NCBI RefSeq assembly: GCF_000183725.1
Contig: NC_014762.1
Span: forward strand, 1,054,001-1,118,000
Direction of reading: 5' to 3'
Length of the DNA stretch: 64,000 nt
Source: Sulfuricurvum kujiense DSM 16994
Lineage (GTDB): Bacteria; Campylobacterota; Campylobacteria; Campylobacterales; Sulfurimonadaceae
In this document: positions 1 to 8,506 of the stretch, piece by piece
Layout of the letters: the number at the start of each line of letters is the position of its first letter
How positions within the stretch are numbered: position 1 is the first letter of the stretch
Notes under the pieces: generated by a model
Database searches by the model: none
What the model was told of the DNA's origin: nothing
What the model saw: the letters and a program-made list of their open reading frames with translations, nothing else
Translations under genes and position numbers: made by a program

Positions 1-274
1 GTTCCACAGAGGGAATTGTCGATCCATTTTTAAGCCCCTTCCAGTAAAAGTCGTGGTTGTAGATTTGAGCCGCATTATTGAAAATTGCGTCATGCGCGTA
101 TTTGATAATGTAATCAAGAGGTTTGTCCTCATATTCTGTCCCCTCAATAAGAGAGTTGAGCTTATTTACATATCCGGCATGGTGTTTGCCGTAGTGATAA
201 GAAATTGTTTCGGCAGAAATATAAGGTTCTAATTCCGTTTGCCCAAAAGGCAGTTCCATAAGTGAATGTTTCAT
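1..274 (-). CDS. sodB: Iron superoxide dismutase, N-terminal part (runs off window)
   Basis: Converts superoxide to oxygen and hydrogen peroxide in the cytoplasm, using iron bound by three His and one Asp. Only about the first 91 codons lie in the window; the gene continues leftwards. The visible protein begins MKHSLMELPFG and carries the family blocks ISAETISYHYGKHHAGYV, which holds the first metal-ligand His, and FNNAAQIYNHDFYW, which holds the second. This is the SodB pattern. A TATAAT-like -10 box lies at 304-309 on the same strand, about 30 bases upstream of the ATG. Iron rather than manganese specificity is inferred from overall similarity, because the C-terminal ligands are outside the window. 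Confidence 0.93.
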   Translation of the reverse strand, partial: MKHSLMELPFGQTELEPYISAETISYHYGKHHAGYVNKLNSLIEGTEYEDKPLDYIIKYAHDAIFNNAAQIYNHDFYWKGLKNGSTIPSVE

Positions 275-596
275 ACTGAACCCTTTCCTTAGAGAGATGT
301 ACTATTATAATAACTAATAGTAATAAATTCAGCTAAATAGTATTTAATAAGATTACGGTTAAGTATTTTTTCAGAAATTGAATTTTTTCAACGTCATAAT
401 TGATACTTGACTATTTATTAGTCACTTTTTTAAACAATGTGATTTGATGTTATTGTAGTATTGTGTTACAATCGCCAAATTTTTGATCTTTTTTTATGTG
501 CCGGTAAACAAGTGTTGTTTTTAGACGTAAAAAGAGTATTGACCAAAGTGATTTGATAATTTGCATTAAACTGTGTTTTTGAAACAGGATTGAATA
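275..596. promoter_or_regulatory. AT-rich divergent intergenic region between sodB and the GGDEF/EAL gene
   Basis: No gene is seen in these 322 bases. A perfect dyad TGACTA-N5-TAGTCA lies at 408-424. Its left arm sits in the string ATACTTGACTAT (403-414), which resembles the -35/operator element found upstream of cysK and of the DUF4395 gene. A Shine-Dalgarno-like ACAGGA at 584-589 serves the plus-strand gene. A -10 box for sodB may lie at 304-309. Which gene the dyad controls cannot be told from sequence. Confidence 0.4.
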
Positions 597-3500
597 ATGA
601 AAATAGAAACTGCAATTTTTTATCGCTTAGTGGTTTTAGCTGCCGGTACTTTTTTAGTGAGCGGGATCGGCGTAAAGATCCTACAAATGTATGGATTGAT
701 GGAGAGTGTTCCTCTGCATGTGGCATTGGAAACGTCAGGCTCGTTTATCGCCCTTTTCTTTTCATTTTTCATTTTTAAGTTTGACAACAACAATAACTAT
801 TATTTAAGCCGATTTCATTATGTTTCGCTTTCACTGATAGCTATCGCGGTAATCGGGCTTTTTCATGCCATAAGTCTTCCGGGGACTATGTTTGTGTGGT
901 TATATACGACCGGAATGTTCATCGGGAGTCTATTGATGCTTACGGTCTTTATACCCGAAAGAAGAGTTTCGTATTTTGTGTATACGGCACTCCCTTTGGT
1001 TTCTGCGGTTATTTCAGTCATTATTGCCGCATTGTTATTCTATATGCATGACATGCTTCCCGATCCGATTGTTGGTGGGAAATTTTCAAACAGCGAGATT
1101 TTTGTCAGTAACCTTTCTGCTATATTTTTCTTTTTGGCTTCGATCCCTTTTGCATACTATTACCGGCAAAAACACCAATATGAAGACATCTATTTTTTCG
1201 CGCTTGCATTGCTGCTTTCGGCAGCAGCTTTTCTTTTTCAATACTCAATGCTTTGGGGAGCGACATGGTGGTATTGGCATTTTATCCGTTTGTCCGGTTT
1301 CTTTTTTCTCCTTTTGTATTTCATCCGCTTTATTGAAGAAAAAAACCAACTTTTTATTAATCGGGAGATACAGTCGAGCATTATTGAATTTTCTGCCGAT
1401 GCGATTATTACCAAATCTATGGATGGGTTAATTCTGACATGGAATGCGGCGGCGGAAAGTCTTTTTGGATATACGGCCGATGAAGTGATCGGAAAATCGG
1501 TGTCAATTCTTTATAGCCCTTCTGCCGCCATGATGGAGCGTGAAAATATTCGTCAAATCAGAGATGGGGCATCTGTAAAGCAGTTTGAAACGGTATTTAT
1601 TGCAAAAAACGGTGCGTATGTCGATGTCGCCGTAACCCTTTCACCGATAAAAGATTCCAGTAATACGATAATAGGGCTATCAAAAATTGTGAGGGACATT
1701 ACCGAGCGTAAAAAAACGGCTGAAGCATTTAACCGATTGTTTTTGCGGAATGAAGCCATATTGGATTCGGTACCGGACATCATCATGCAGGTGGATAATG
1801 ATAAGAAATATATTTGGGCGAACAAGAGCGGTATCGCTTTTTTCGGAGACGATGTGATCGGAAAAGAGGCATCGTATTATTTTGAAGGGGAACAAGATAC
1901 CTATGAGACGACGAATCCCTTATTTGAGGGAGACCAAAATATAATTTATGTCGAAAGTTTTCAAAGACGCTGTGACGGAGAGATACGTCTTTTGGCTTGG
2001 TGGTGCCGTGCTTTGAATGATGAGAACGGTCATCCGATCGGAGCATTGTCGACGGCACAGGACATTACCGAACACAAACAATCAGAGAGGGAACTTCGAA
2101 AACTTTCGCAAGCGATCGAACAGAGTCCGAACAGTGTCATCATAACGGACAGCGAAGCGAATATCGAATATGTTAATGCCGCATTTACGGCGGCAACGGG
2201 ATATACGCTTGATGATGTGATCGGAAAAAATCCCCGTTTGTTTCAATCGGGTAAAACGTCTCCATCCGCATATATTGCTTTGTGGGACCAGCTCAGGGAA
2301 GGGAAAAGCTGGCATGGTGAGTTTATCAATAGGGGAAAAGACGGGAATGAGTTTATCGAAGAGGTCAAAATCGCCCCCATTTATCAAACGGACGGAAGCC
2401 TTAGCCATTATATGGCTATAAAAGATGATATCACCGAGAAAAAGCGCACGGAAGAGCGTGTACATTATCTTGCCAATTATGATTTATTGACCGGCCTTCC
2501 GAACAGAGTCCAATTGATTGAACGTATAACCTATTTTATCAATGTGGCTAAGCGTCATGACGGTGAATTTGCCGTTATGTTTCTGGATCTGGATCATTTT
2601 AAAGACATCAACGATATGCTCGGGCACAGTATAGGGGACATTTTACTCATTGAATTGGCCAAACGGATCCAATCAACTATACGTGAAGAAGATACGGTAT
2701 CCCGTTTGGGGGGAGATGAATTTATTTTTATCCTCCCCAGCACCTCGGTACACGGGGTTGCTAATGTGGTTGAAAAACTTTTGGAAACGATTACGAAACC
2801 TTTTTCGATTGAGCAAAATGAATTGATTGTAACCGCTTCAATCGGTATCGCCATTTATCCGATCGACGGTACCGACCCCGAGACGCTTCTCAAAAATGCC
2901 GATACTGCTATGTATCAAGCCAAACAAAACGGACGCAATAACTATCGATTCTTTACCAAAGCGATGCAGGAAACGTTGGCACGCAATATACAACTGACCA
3001 ATGCTCTGCGTCATGCGCTGGAAAAAGATGAGCTGCATGTCGTGTATCAGCCGCAAGTGGACATATCAGATGCCCATATTATAGGGGCAGAAGCATTGCT
3101 AAGATGGAATCATCCTGAGTTAGGTGCTATTTCACCGGCCGAATTTATTCCCCTTGCCGAAGAGAGCGGTCTGATCCTCCCGATCGGAGAATGGGTTCTG
3201 CGAACTGCGGTGACACAGGCAAAAATGTGGATTGATAGCGGGTTTCCTCCGATTATCGTAGCGGTAAACCTCTCCGCAGTACAGTTTCGCCATCCCCATC
3301 TTCCGGAACTGGTCACGACAATTTTGGAAGAAGTCGGTCTGCCGCCTGAGTATTTGGAACTGGAGTTGACCGAAGCGGTTGCCATGCATGATCCGAAAAG
3401 TGCTTATGCTATTATGGATAATCTGCATGATAGAGGTATCCGGATGTCCATCGATGATTTTGGAACCGGGTACTCCTCGCTCAGTTACCTTAAAAAATTT

Positions 3501-3767
3501 AAAGTCTACAAGCTCAAAATAGATCAGTCGTTTATTCGTGATATCAGTACCGATCCCGAAGACAAAGCTATTGTCAATGCCGTGATCAGTATGGCACACT
3601 CTTTGGGATTAAAAGCGATAGCCGAAGGGGTAGAGACGGTTGAACAGCTTAAATATCTGAGAGAGCAGGGGTGTGATGAGGTGCAGGGATATTACTTCAG
3701 CAAGCCTTTAAGCCCTGAATCGTTTACTGAATTTATAACGGCTCAGGTTACAAAGAGAATAGACTAA
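597..3767 (+). CDS. Membrane-bound PAS-GGDEF-EAL protein (c-di-GMP synthase/phosphodiesterase)
   Basis: Large c-di-GMP turnover protein of 1056 residues. Residues 1-255 contain about eight hydrophobic helices, a MASE-like membrane sensor that I cannot assign to a named type. Three PAS domains follow at about 260-375, 385-500 and 505-620. The GGDEF domain has an intact SRLGGDEF motif (GGDEF at 705-709). The EAL domain has an intact EALLRW signature (EAL at 832-834) and a late IDDFGTGYSS loop. Both catalytic sites therefore look usable, so the protein may make or degrade c-di-GMP depending on its signal. The ATG at 597 has an ACAGGA ribosome site 7 bases upstream. It overlaps the following minus-strand gene by 4 bases at the stop codons. 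The ligand sensed is unknown. Confidence 0.93.
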   Translation: MKIETAIFYRLVVLAAGTFLVSGIGVKILQMYGLMESVPLHVALETSGSFIALFFSFFIFKFDNNNNYYLSRFHYVSLSLIAIAVIGLFHAISLPGTMFVWLYTTGMFIGSLLMLTVFIPERRVSYFVYTALPLVSAVISVIIAALLFYMHDMLPDPIVGGKFSNSEIFVSNLSAIFFFLASIPFAYYYRQKHQYEDIYFFALALLLSAAAFLFQYSMLWGATWWYWHFIRLSGFFFLLLYFIRFIEEKNQLFINREIQSSIIEFSADAIITKSMDGLILTWNAAAESLFGYTADEVIGKSVSILYSPSAAMMERENIRQIRDGASVKQFETVFIAKNGAYVDVAVTLSPIKDSSNTIIGLSKIVRDITERKKTAEAFNRLFLRNEAILDSVPDIIMQVDNDKKYIWANKSGIAFFGDDVIGKEASYYFEGEQDTYETTNPLFEGDQNIIYVESFQRRCDGEIRLLAWWCRALNDENGHPIGALSTAQDITEHKQSERELRKLSQAIEQSPNSVIITDSEANIEYVNAAFTAATGYTLDDVIGKNPRLFQSGKTSPSAYIALWDQLREGKSWHGEFINRGKDGNEFIEEVKIAPIYQTDGSLSHYMAIKDDITEKKRTEERVHYLANYDLLTGLPNRVQLIERITYFINVAKRHDGEFAVMFLDLDHFKDINDMLGHSIGDILLIELAKRIQSTIREEDTVSRLGGDEFIFILPSTSVHGVANVVEKLLETITKPFSIEQNELIVTASIGIAIYPIDGTDPETLLKNADTAMYQAKQNGRNNYRFFTKAMQETLARNIQLTNALRHALEKDELHVVYQPQVDISDAHIIGAEALLRWNHPELGAISPAEFIPLAEESGLILPIGEWVLRTAVTQAKMWIDSGFPPIIVAVNLSAVQFRHPHLPELVTTILEEVGLPPEYLELELTEAVAMHDPKSAYAIMDNLHDRGIRMSIDDFGTGYSSLSYLKKFKVYKLKIDQSFIRDISTDPEDKAIVNAVISMAHSLGLKAIAEGVETVEQLKYLREQGCDEVQGYYFSKPLSPESFTEFITAQVTKRID

Positions 3768-4099
3768 AATCGGTTGAGTATTTTCTCTTTTTCCGCTTCG
3801 TATTCTTCAGGGGTCAGTATTCCCCGATCAAGCAGTGATTTGAGTTTGGCAAGATGGTCATATTTATCAGCCGGATTTTGCTCTTCGGGCGGAATACGTT
3901 TCATTGTCCGTCCGATCAACAGATAGAGTAAAACGCCGAGAAACGGCAAAAAGAAGACGACGAGCAGCCAGACGATCTGCATCAAATCCTCTTTGAATTT
4001 GGAGGTGATAATATCGATCATAGCCCATATCCATATCGCAAATAAACCGATAACAATAAAAACTAAAAACAGATTCAATCCCAGCATCATTTCCATCAT
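3764..4099 (-). CDS. Small PLDc_N/SHOCT-type membrane protein
   Basis: About 111 residues. Two hydrophobic helices in the first 70 residues resemble the phospholipase D N-terminal membrane segment (PLDc_N). The last about 30 residues (LAKLKSLLDRGILTPEEYEA) match the SHOCT short C-terminal domain. I chose the ATG at 4099 because GAGG lies 6 bases upstream; an in-frame TTG at 4105 would overlap that site. Function is unknown. Proteins of this build are small inner-membrane proteins sometimes linked to envelope stress. It converges on the GGDEF/EAL gene with a 4-base overlap. Confidence 0.75.
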   Translation of the reverse strand: MMEMMLGLNLFLVFIVIGLFAIWIWAMIDIITSKFKEDLMQIVWLLVVFFLPFLGVLLYLLIGRTMKRIPPEEQNPADKYDHLAKLKSLLDRGILTPEEYEAEKEKILNRF

Positions 4100-4207
4100 A
4101 AGCAACCTCGATTTATTTTAGTAATACTGACATCGTAACGTATCTATAATAACAATACGTAAACTCTTTTGGCTATACTTAGTACAATTTAAATGAAGTG
4201 AACCACT

Positions 4208-5827
4208 ATGAATTTAGCCTCCAAGAATGCCCCGGTCGAAGAGTCCATCAAGAAGATGGAGAGCATCTTAAACGATATGGGATGCAATGTTACCTACTCA
4301 AGCGAGAAACACCCTTTGGCTCACTGCTATTCGGTCAATCTTGCCTCAGTAGAAGCCCCGAAACATATCTACTCTAACGGCAAGGGTATCTATTCCGAAG
4401 CCTCCACGGCGAGTGCATTGGGTGAGTATATCGAGCGGCTTCAGACCAACAACTTTTTTATCGATTTTCATCTGCCGGATCGGAAGTATTATCCCGATGA
4501 AGTGGAATTTGATTTGGACGGGGGCTATCTGAACCCTGAACTGATGGGTTTTTATGATCCTAAGGGTGAGCTGAGTATGGATGAGTTGATCGATTTTAAC
4601 AGCGATACCGAGGATAAGATCGTCTCATTGCCGTTTCGCAAGCTCTCCGATAATGAGGCGGTCTATTTTCCGATCAATATCCTCAGCAACCTCTATGTCA
4701 GTAACGGTCTGGCAACGGGTAACACGGCAAAAGAAGCACAAGTTCAGTCGATGAGCGAGATATTGGAGCGGTACGCAAAGATCGAGATCATCAAAAACGG
4801 CTATTCGCTGCCGCATTACGATGATGAGTTCTTATCACAGTTTGAACGTCTTTACAGCGATTTGAAGAAGCTTCGGGAACTCGGGTATATCGTCAACGTT
4901 TTGGACGCTTCGTTAGGGGGTAAATTCCCCGTAACGGCGATTTCGTTTATCAATCCCGCCAATGCGACGCTGTTTGTCTCCTTCGGTGCCCATCCGATTT
5001 TGGAAGTGTCGTTGGAGCGGACGATGACGGAGCTGATGCAGGGGCGCGGGCTGGATAATCTGGAAAGCTTTGAAGTCCCGACGTTTGATATGAGCCTTGT
5101 TTCCGAGTGCTTTAATCTCGAGTCCCATTTTATCGACTCCAACGGCAAGATGGGGATACAGTTTTTAAGTAACAAAAAGAGCTTTGAACTCGCCCCATGG
5201 ACATACGGCGGCAATACCACCGAGGATGAATTTGCCTATCTTGCCGGGATATTTGAATCGATGGGCAAAGAACTTTATATTCGTGAGTACAACTACCTCG
5301 GATTCTATTCATGCCAGATCGTCGTTCCCGGAGTTTCCGAAGTCTATCCGATCGATGATCTGATCTATAACAACCGTAATCGGGGCAAGATGTATCGTGA
5401 GGTGATTTTGAATTTTGCCGAGTATGATCCTGAAACGGTGCTCGATGAGATCGAAGCGCTTGAAGATCATTTGAATGTCGAGAAGTTCATAGGGGTTATT
5501 TTCGAGGAGAATTTTACGATCGGAGAGCTCAAAGCACAGCTGAATCTTTCAATGGGCAATATCGACGAAGCGGTGAGCTATCTGGAATTCGGCAACACTA
5601 TAATGGGGAATCTGGTTCTTGAACTTATCCGGATGGAAGAGCTGGGATTGGATTTGAATGACTACACTCAAGCTCTGTATGATCTTTATACTCAAGAACG
5701 TGTCGATAAAGCACTGGAAATACTAAGCGGTGAGCAGTTTTTGGTATCAAGTGCATTGCACCGCGATTATATGAATATGCTCGAAATGTATGATCGTCTT
5801 GAGGTGAAAAAAGCTGCCGGATTCTAA
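4208..5827 (+). CDS. ycaO: YcaO-domain protein of the E. coli YcaO type
   Basis: A 539-residue YcaO protein. The family uses ATP to activate peptide-backbone amides. The E. coli homologue has been linked to beta-methylthiolation of ribosomal protein S12. The N-terminal half has the YcaO nucleotide-binding block SEASTASALGEYIERLQTN and later acidic motifs (SEILERYAKIEI). The C-terminal third is helical and TPR-like, as in the E. coli type. The proline-rich PxPxP tail typical of RiPP cyclodehydratases is absent (the end reads VKKAAGF). No precursor peptide, partner E1-like protein or dehydrogenase is nearby, so a RiPP role is unlikely. The Shine-Dalgarno before the ATG is weak. It overlaps the convergent ParA-like gene by 4 bases. 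Confidence 0.88.
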   Translation: MNLASKNAPVEESIKKMESILNDMGCNVTYSSEKHPLAHCYSVNLASVEAPKHIYSNGKGIYSEASTASALGEYIERLQTNNFFIDFHLPDRKYYPDEVEFDLDGGYLNPELMGFYDPKGELSMDELIDFNSDTEDKIVSLPFRKLSDNEAVYFPINILSNLYVSNGLATGNTAKEAQVQSMSEILERYAKIEIIKNGYSLPHYDDEFLSQFERLYSDLKKLRELGYIVNVLDASLGGKFPVTAISFINPANATLFVSFGAHPILEVSLERTMTELMQGRGLDNLESFEVPTFDMSLVSECFNLESHFIDSNGKMGIQFLSNKKSFELAPWTYGGNTTEDEFAYLAGIFESMGKELYIREYNYLGFYSCQIVVPGVSEVYPIDDLIYNNRNRGKMYREVILNFAEYDPETVLDEIEALEDHLNVEKFIGVIFEENFTIGELKAQLNLSMGNIDEAVSYLEFGNTIMGNLVLELIRMEELGLDLNDYTQALYDLYTQERVDKALEILSGEQFLVSSALHRDYMNMLEMYDRLEVKKAAGF

Positions 5828-6393
5828 AACCCGGTTTGTTCGGAAGCAAAGAGATTCAGGATTTTAGAATATTCGGCAAACGCCTGCTTGTAGAGATGTT
5901 GAGTGTGGTTGTTGCTTTCAAACAATTCCGTTGCACTCATACCGCTTTCGAGCGCATTTTTCAGCAGTTTCGTCCGTCGCAGATAGGTGAATGCAAGATT
6001 GGGAAAATGTTCGTGAATTTTTTCCCGTATCATCACCGCATCGGCTGGGGTGTCGATCATATTGGCAAAAACGAGGATCGGCTTCTCTTTGAAATTTTTA
6101 ATAAAAATCAAACTTTTCATGATGGAGTTGAGATCGTTCGTCGTCGGTAGGATAATAATGTCCGATTCTCTCAATATCTCATTCGCATGCGGATTTTCAA
6201 ATCCTCCGAAGTCATAGACGGTATCGGGATAAAGGGGGATTTTGTTCGGATAATAGCGGGCATTTTTGTATTTGTTGAGGGCAACCGACATGTCGTTGGT
6301 CGCGTAGCGGTAGCGCAGGTCTTTGGCGAGAGAAAATGCCAGAGAAGTCTTTCCAACTCCCCCTTTGGTCGAAGCGATTGAGATGATTGCCAT
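5824..6393 (-). CDS. Orphan ParA/MinD-like ATPase
   Basis: A 189-residue P-loop ATPase with the deviant Walker A motif STKGGVGKT at residues 8-16, the hallmark of ParA/Soj/MinD proteins that position cargo on DNA or membrane. It is short for the family (usually 200-290) but keeps a Walker A' segment (TVYDFGGF) and a Walker B-like IIILPTTND. No ParB, plasmid replication or partition site is adjacent, so it is unlikely to be a plasmid partition gene. The ATG has GAAGG 7 bases upstream. The cargo is unknown. Confidence 0.82.
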   Translation of the reverse strand: MAIISIASTKGGVGKTSLAFSLAKDLRYRYATNDMSVALNKYKNARYYPNKIPLYPDTVYDFGGFENPHANEILRESDIIILPTTNDLNSIMKSLIFIKNFKEKPILVFANMIDTPADAVMIREKIHEHFPNLAFTYLRRTKLLKNALESGMSATELFESNNHTQHLYKQAFAEYSKILNLFASEQTGF

Positions 6394-6527
6394 GGAGTAC
6401 CTTCGCTAACTTTTTTGGTATCGTATCATAAAGAGTATTTTATCGTCAAAATTTTTGGCATTACGCTAAAGAAGTTTAGGTTACTATGGCGGTATGCATC
6501 TCATAAGAGTTTAAAAAAGGGAAAAAA

Positions 6528-7085
6528 ATGGCTTATTTTCCGATGTTTGTTAATCTCGAACAATGTGATTGTCTGGTTGTCGGAGGAGGGGAGGTCGCCT
6601 TGCGCAAGATAGAGCAGCTTGTAAAGTTTTCTCCGAGACTCACCGTGATTGCCCCCTCTGTTCATCCCGAAATCAGCGAATTGGCTCGACACTATCCCAT
6701 CGCAATCTATGAACGCGGCTACTCGATCAACGATCTGGAAGGGCGGTTCTTGGTGATCGGTGCGCTCGATGATCTGTTTGAACAGGAGAGGATTTTTAAC
6801 TATTGCAAGGAAAACCATATCCATGTCAATTGTGTCGATTCCCCGCTCTTATGCAGTTTTATTTTCCCGGCCTTGATTGTAAACGATGATCTAACCATAG
6901 GGATCAATACCGCAGGACGTGCTCCCGCCGTCAGCTCGGCGCTTCGGAAATTTTTGACGACGCTGATTCCAAAAGGGATCGGTGATTTGATCGATCATGT
7001 CGATTCGATTCGCCATAGCGAACCTGTCGGCAAAGAGCGTCAGGAAAAAATTATACGCATTTGCAAAGATTTTTTTGGACAATAA
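6528..7085 (+). CDS. Precorrin-2 dehydrogenase / sirohydrochlorin ferrochelatase domain protein
   Basis: NAD-dependent oxidation of precorrin-2 to sirohydrochlorin, the step after uroporphyrinogen methylation in siroheme synthesis; homologues also insert iron. The 185-residue protein matches the N-terminal CysG/Met8 fold: a Rossmann motif CLVVGGGEVALRKI near residue 15, a VNCVDSPLLCSFIFPA block, and GINTAGRAPAVSSALR. It lacks the methyltransferase half, which is a separate gene 7.5 kb downstream. AGGGA lies 6 bases before the ATG. A weak hairpin and the cysK promoter separate it from the cys operon, but the shared cofactor ties it functionally to the sulfite reductase there. Confidence 0.9.
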   Translation: MAYFPMFVNLEQCDCLVVGGGEVALRKIEQLVKFSPRLTVIAPSVHPEISELARHYPIAIYERGYSINDLEGRFLVIGALDDLFEQERIFNYCKENHIHVNCVDSPLLCSFIFPALIVNDDLTIGINTAGRAPAVSSALRKFLTTLIPKGIGDLIDHVDSIRHSEPVGKERQEKIIRICKDFFGQ

Positions 7086-7146
7086 AGCCTACTGATTTAC
7101 TTTACTTACCCCTTTTATACTAAATCCCCTTGTTTTTTAGAATTTT

Positions 7147-7173
7147 AAAAGCCCCTAAACTGCGGGGTTTTCT
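7147..7173. terminator. Hairpin after the precorrin-2 dehydrogenase gene
   Basis: A short GC stem, CCCC-N8-GGGG, flanked by A and T runs could stop transcripts in either direction. The stem is only 4 GC pairs plus A/T pairs, so strength is doubtful. Confidence 0.4.
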
Positions 7174-7193
7174 TACGGATTTTAAATAAACCA

Positions 7194-7242
7194 TACTAAT
7201 TCAGTAGAAATACTTGACAATACTTTTTTTTCGGCGTATAAT
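7194..7242 (+). promoter_or_regulatory. cysK operon promoter with Rrf2-type operator candidate
   Basis: A consensus sigma70 promoter: TTGACA at 7214-7219, a 17-base spacer and TATAAT at 7237-7242. Two dyads cover the upstream edge: TACT-N5-AGTA at 7194-7206 and AGTA-N4-TACT at 7203-7214. The second overlaps the -35 box. The string AGTANNAATACTTGACAATA recurs at the DUF4395-rrf2 promoter (62017-62036). A perfect promoter with an overlapping dyad suggests strong basal activity controlled by a repressor. The CymR-like Rrf2 proteins in this window are the natural candidates (inference). Confidence 0.75.
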
Positions 7243-7255
7243 TTCTCCAGTTTAA

Positions 7256-7275
7256 AAATGAATGAGCATTCATTT
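7256..7275. promoter_or_regulatory. Perfect 8-base inverted repeat in the cysK leader
   Basis: AAATGAAT-GAGC-ATTCATTT lies just downstream of the predicted -10 box and about 30 bases before the cysK ATG. It could be a second operator or a leader hairpin. It does not resemble the upstream AGTA/TACT dyads. Confidence 0.45.
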
Positions 7276-7307
7276 AGTGTGAATCTCATCGAGTGAAAGG
7301 AGAGAAC

Positions 7308-8243
7308 ATGAAAATTGCAGCCAATGTTACGGAACTGATCGGCAATACGCCGCTCATTACGCTGAACCATTTTTCAGATGAATCGACTACGGTCATAGGA
7401 AAGTGTGAATTTATGAATCCGTCAGGTTCGGTCAAAGACCGGATCGGGCGCAACATGATCCTCCAAGCCTTGCAGCGCGGGGAGATCACCGATGAGAGTG
7501 TCATTATCGAGCCGACCAGCGGAAATACGGGGATCGCACTGGCAAGCGTTGCCGCGAGTCTGGGGCTGAAGCTGATATTGACAATGCCGAGTTCCATGAG
7601 TCTGGAACGCAGACGCCTTTTAGCCGCTTTGGGCGCCGAGATCGTTTTGACCGAACCTGAAAAAGGGATGGGCGGAGCGGTTGCCAAAGCGATCGAACTG
7701 GGTAAAACGATACCGAACTCGGTCGTTTTGCAGCAGTTTAATAATTCGGATAATCCGCAGATTCACCGTCAGAGCACGGCGGAAGAGATATGGAGAGATA
7801 CGGACGGAAAGATCGATATCTTTGTAGCGGCGATCGGAACGGGAGGAACGATTACCGGTGTCGGAGAGGTTCTTAGACACTACAATCCCGATATCCAGAT
7901 TATAGCGGTTGAACCGGATGCATCGGCGGTTTTATCGGGAGAAGGTCCCGGTCCTCACAAAATCCAAGGGATCGGAGCCGGATTTATCCCGCAGGTACTC
8001 AATCGGGATATTTACGATGAGATTGTACGGATAACCAATGCCGAAGCGATTGAGACGGCGAGAGAGATTGCCAAAAAAGAGGGGCTTTTAGTCGGAATTT
8101 CCTCCGGAGCGAATGTGGCGGCGGCAAAAAAAATCGCTGATCGTCCCGAAAACAAGGGGAAAACCATTGTCACGATTTTGTGCGATACCGGCGAGCGGTA
8201 TCTGAGTACGGAATTGTATGAATTTCCCTCTGAAAACGGATGA
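7308..8243 (+). CDS. cysK: Cysteine synthase (O-acetylserine sulfhydrylase)
   Basis: Condenses O-acetylserine with sulfide to give cysteine using pyridoxal phosphate. It has 311 residues, normal for the family. The PLP lysine is K43 in NPSGSVKDR. The substrate loop TSGNTGIAL, the phosphate-binding [10 protein letters not shown] and the SSGANVAAA helix are all intact. I chose the ATG at 7308 because AAGGAGAG lies just upstream; an upstream in-frame GTG would include that site. It is the first gene after the consensus promoter and heads the cys operon. Specificity for O-acetylserine over other acceptors is inferred from context. Confidence 0.95.
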   Translation: MKIAANVTELIGNTPLITLNHFSDESTTVIGKCEFMNPSGSVKDRIGRNMILQALQRGEITDESVIIEPTSGNTGIALASVAASLGLKLILTMPSSMSLERRRLLAALGAEIVLTEPEKGMGGAVAKAIELGKTIPNSVVLQQFNNSDNPQIHRQSTAEEIWRDTDGKIDIFVAAIGTGGTITGVGEVLRHYNPDIQIIAVEPDASAVLSGEGPGPHKIQGIGAGFIPQVLNRDIYDEIVRITNAEAIETAREIAKKEGLLVGISSGANVAAAKKIADRPENKGKTIVTILCDTGERYLSTELYEFPSENG

Positions 8244-8267
8244 CAAACGTCATGGGGAAGGATACGG

Positions 8268-8498
8268 ATGAAAGAAAAACATTATAGAAGTGTTATCAAG
8301 GCGGTCTCTTGGCGTACGGTAGGAACCATCGATACGATGATCGTCTCTTTTTTTATTACGGGAAATTTGGTCATGGCGGTTTCGATCGGATCGGTGGAGG
8401 TCTTGACCAAGATGGTTTTGTATTACTTCCATGAGAGAGCTTGGGATAAAACCAATTTCGGTCGGATCAAAGTCGTTGAAAACGACTACCAAATTTAG
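8268..8498 (+). CDS. DUF2061 small membrane protein
   Basis: 76 residues with a conserved KAVSWRTVGTIDTMIVSF block and two hydrophobic stretches, matching DUF2061. Members often sit beside, or fused to, sulfate-activation genes such as cysC. The position here between cysK and cysH fits that pattern. A role in sulfate or sulfite handling at the membrane is only inferred. AAGGAT precedes the ATG, and 8 bases separate it from cysH. Confidence 0.85.
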   Translation: MKEKHYRSVIKAVSWRTVGTIDTMIVSFFITGNLVMAVSIGSVEVLTKMVLYYFHERAWDKTNFGRIKVVENDYQI

Positions 8499-8506
8499 GA
8501 GAGGTT

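Noticed and set aside
4208-5827. YcaO as part of a RiPP biosynthetic cluster
   Set aside because: No precursor peptide, partner protein, dehydrogenase or exporter is adjacent, the C-terminal proline motif is absent, and the length and C-terminus match the E. coli housekeeping type.
5824-6393. Plasmid partition locus
   Set aside because: No ParB, iterons or replication gene; neighbours are chromosomal.
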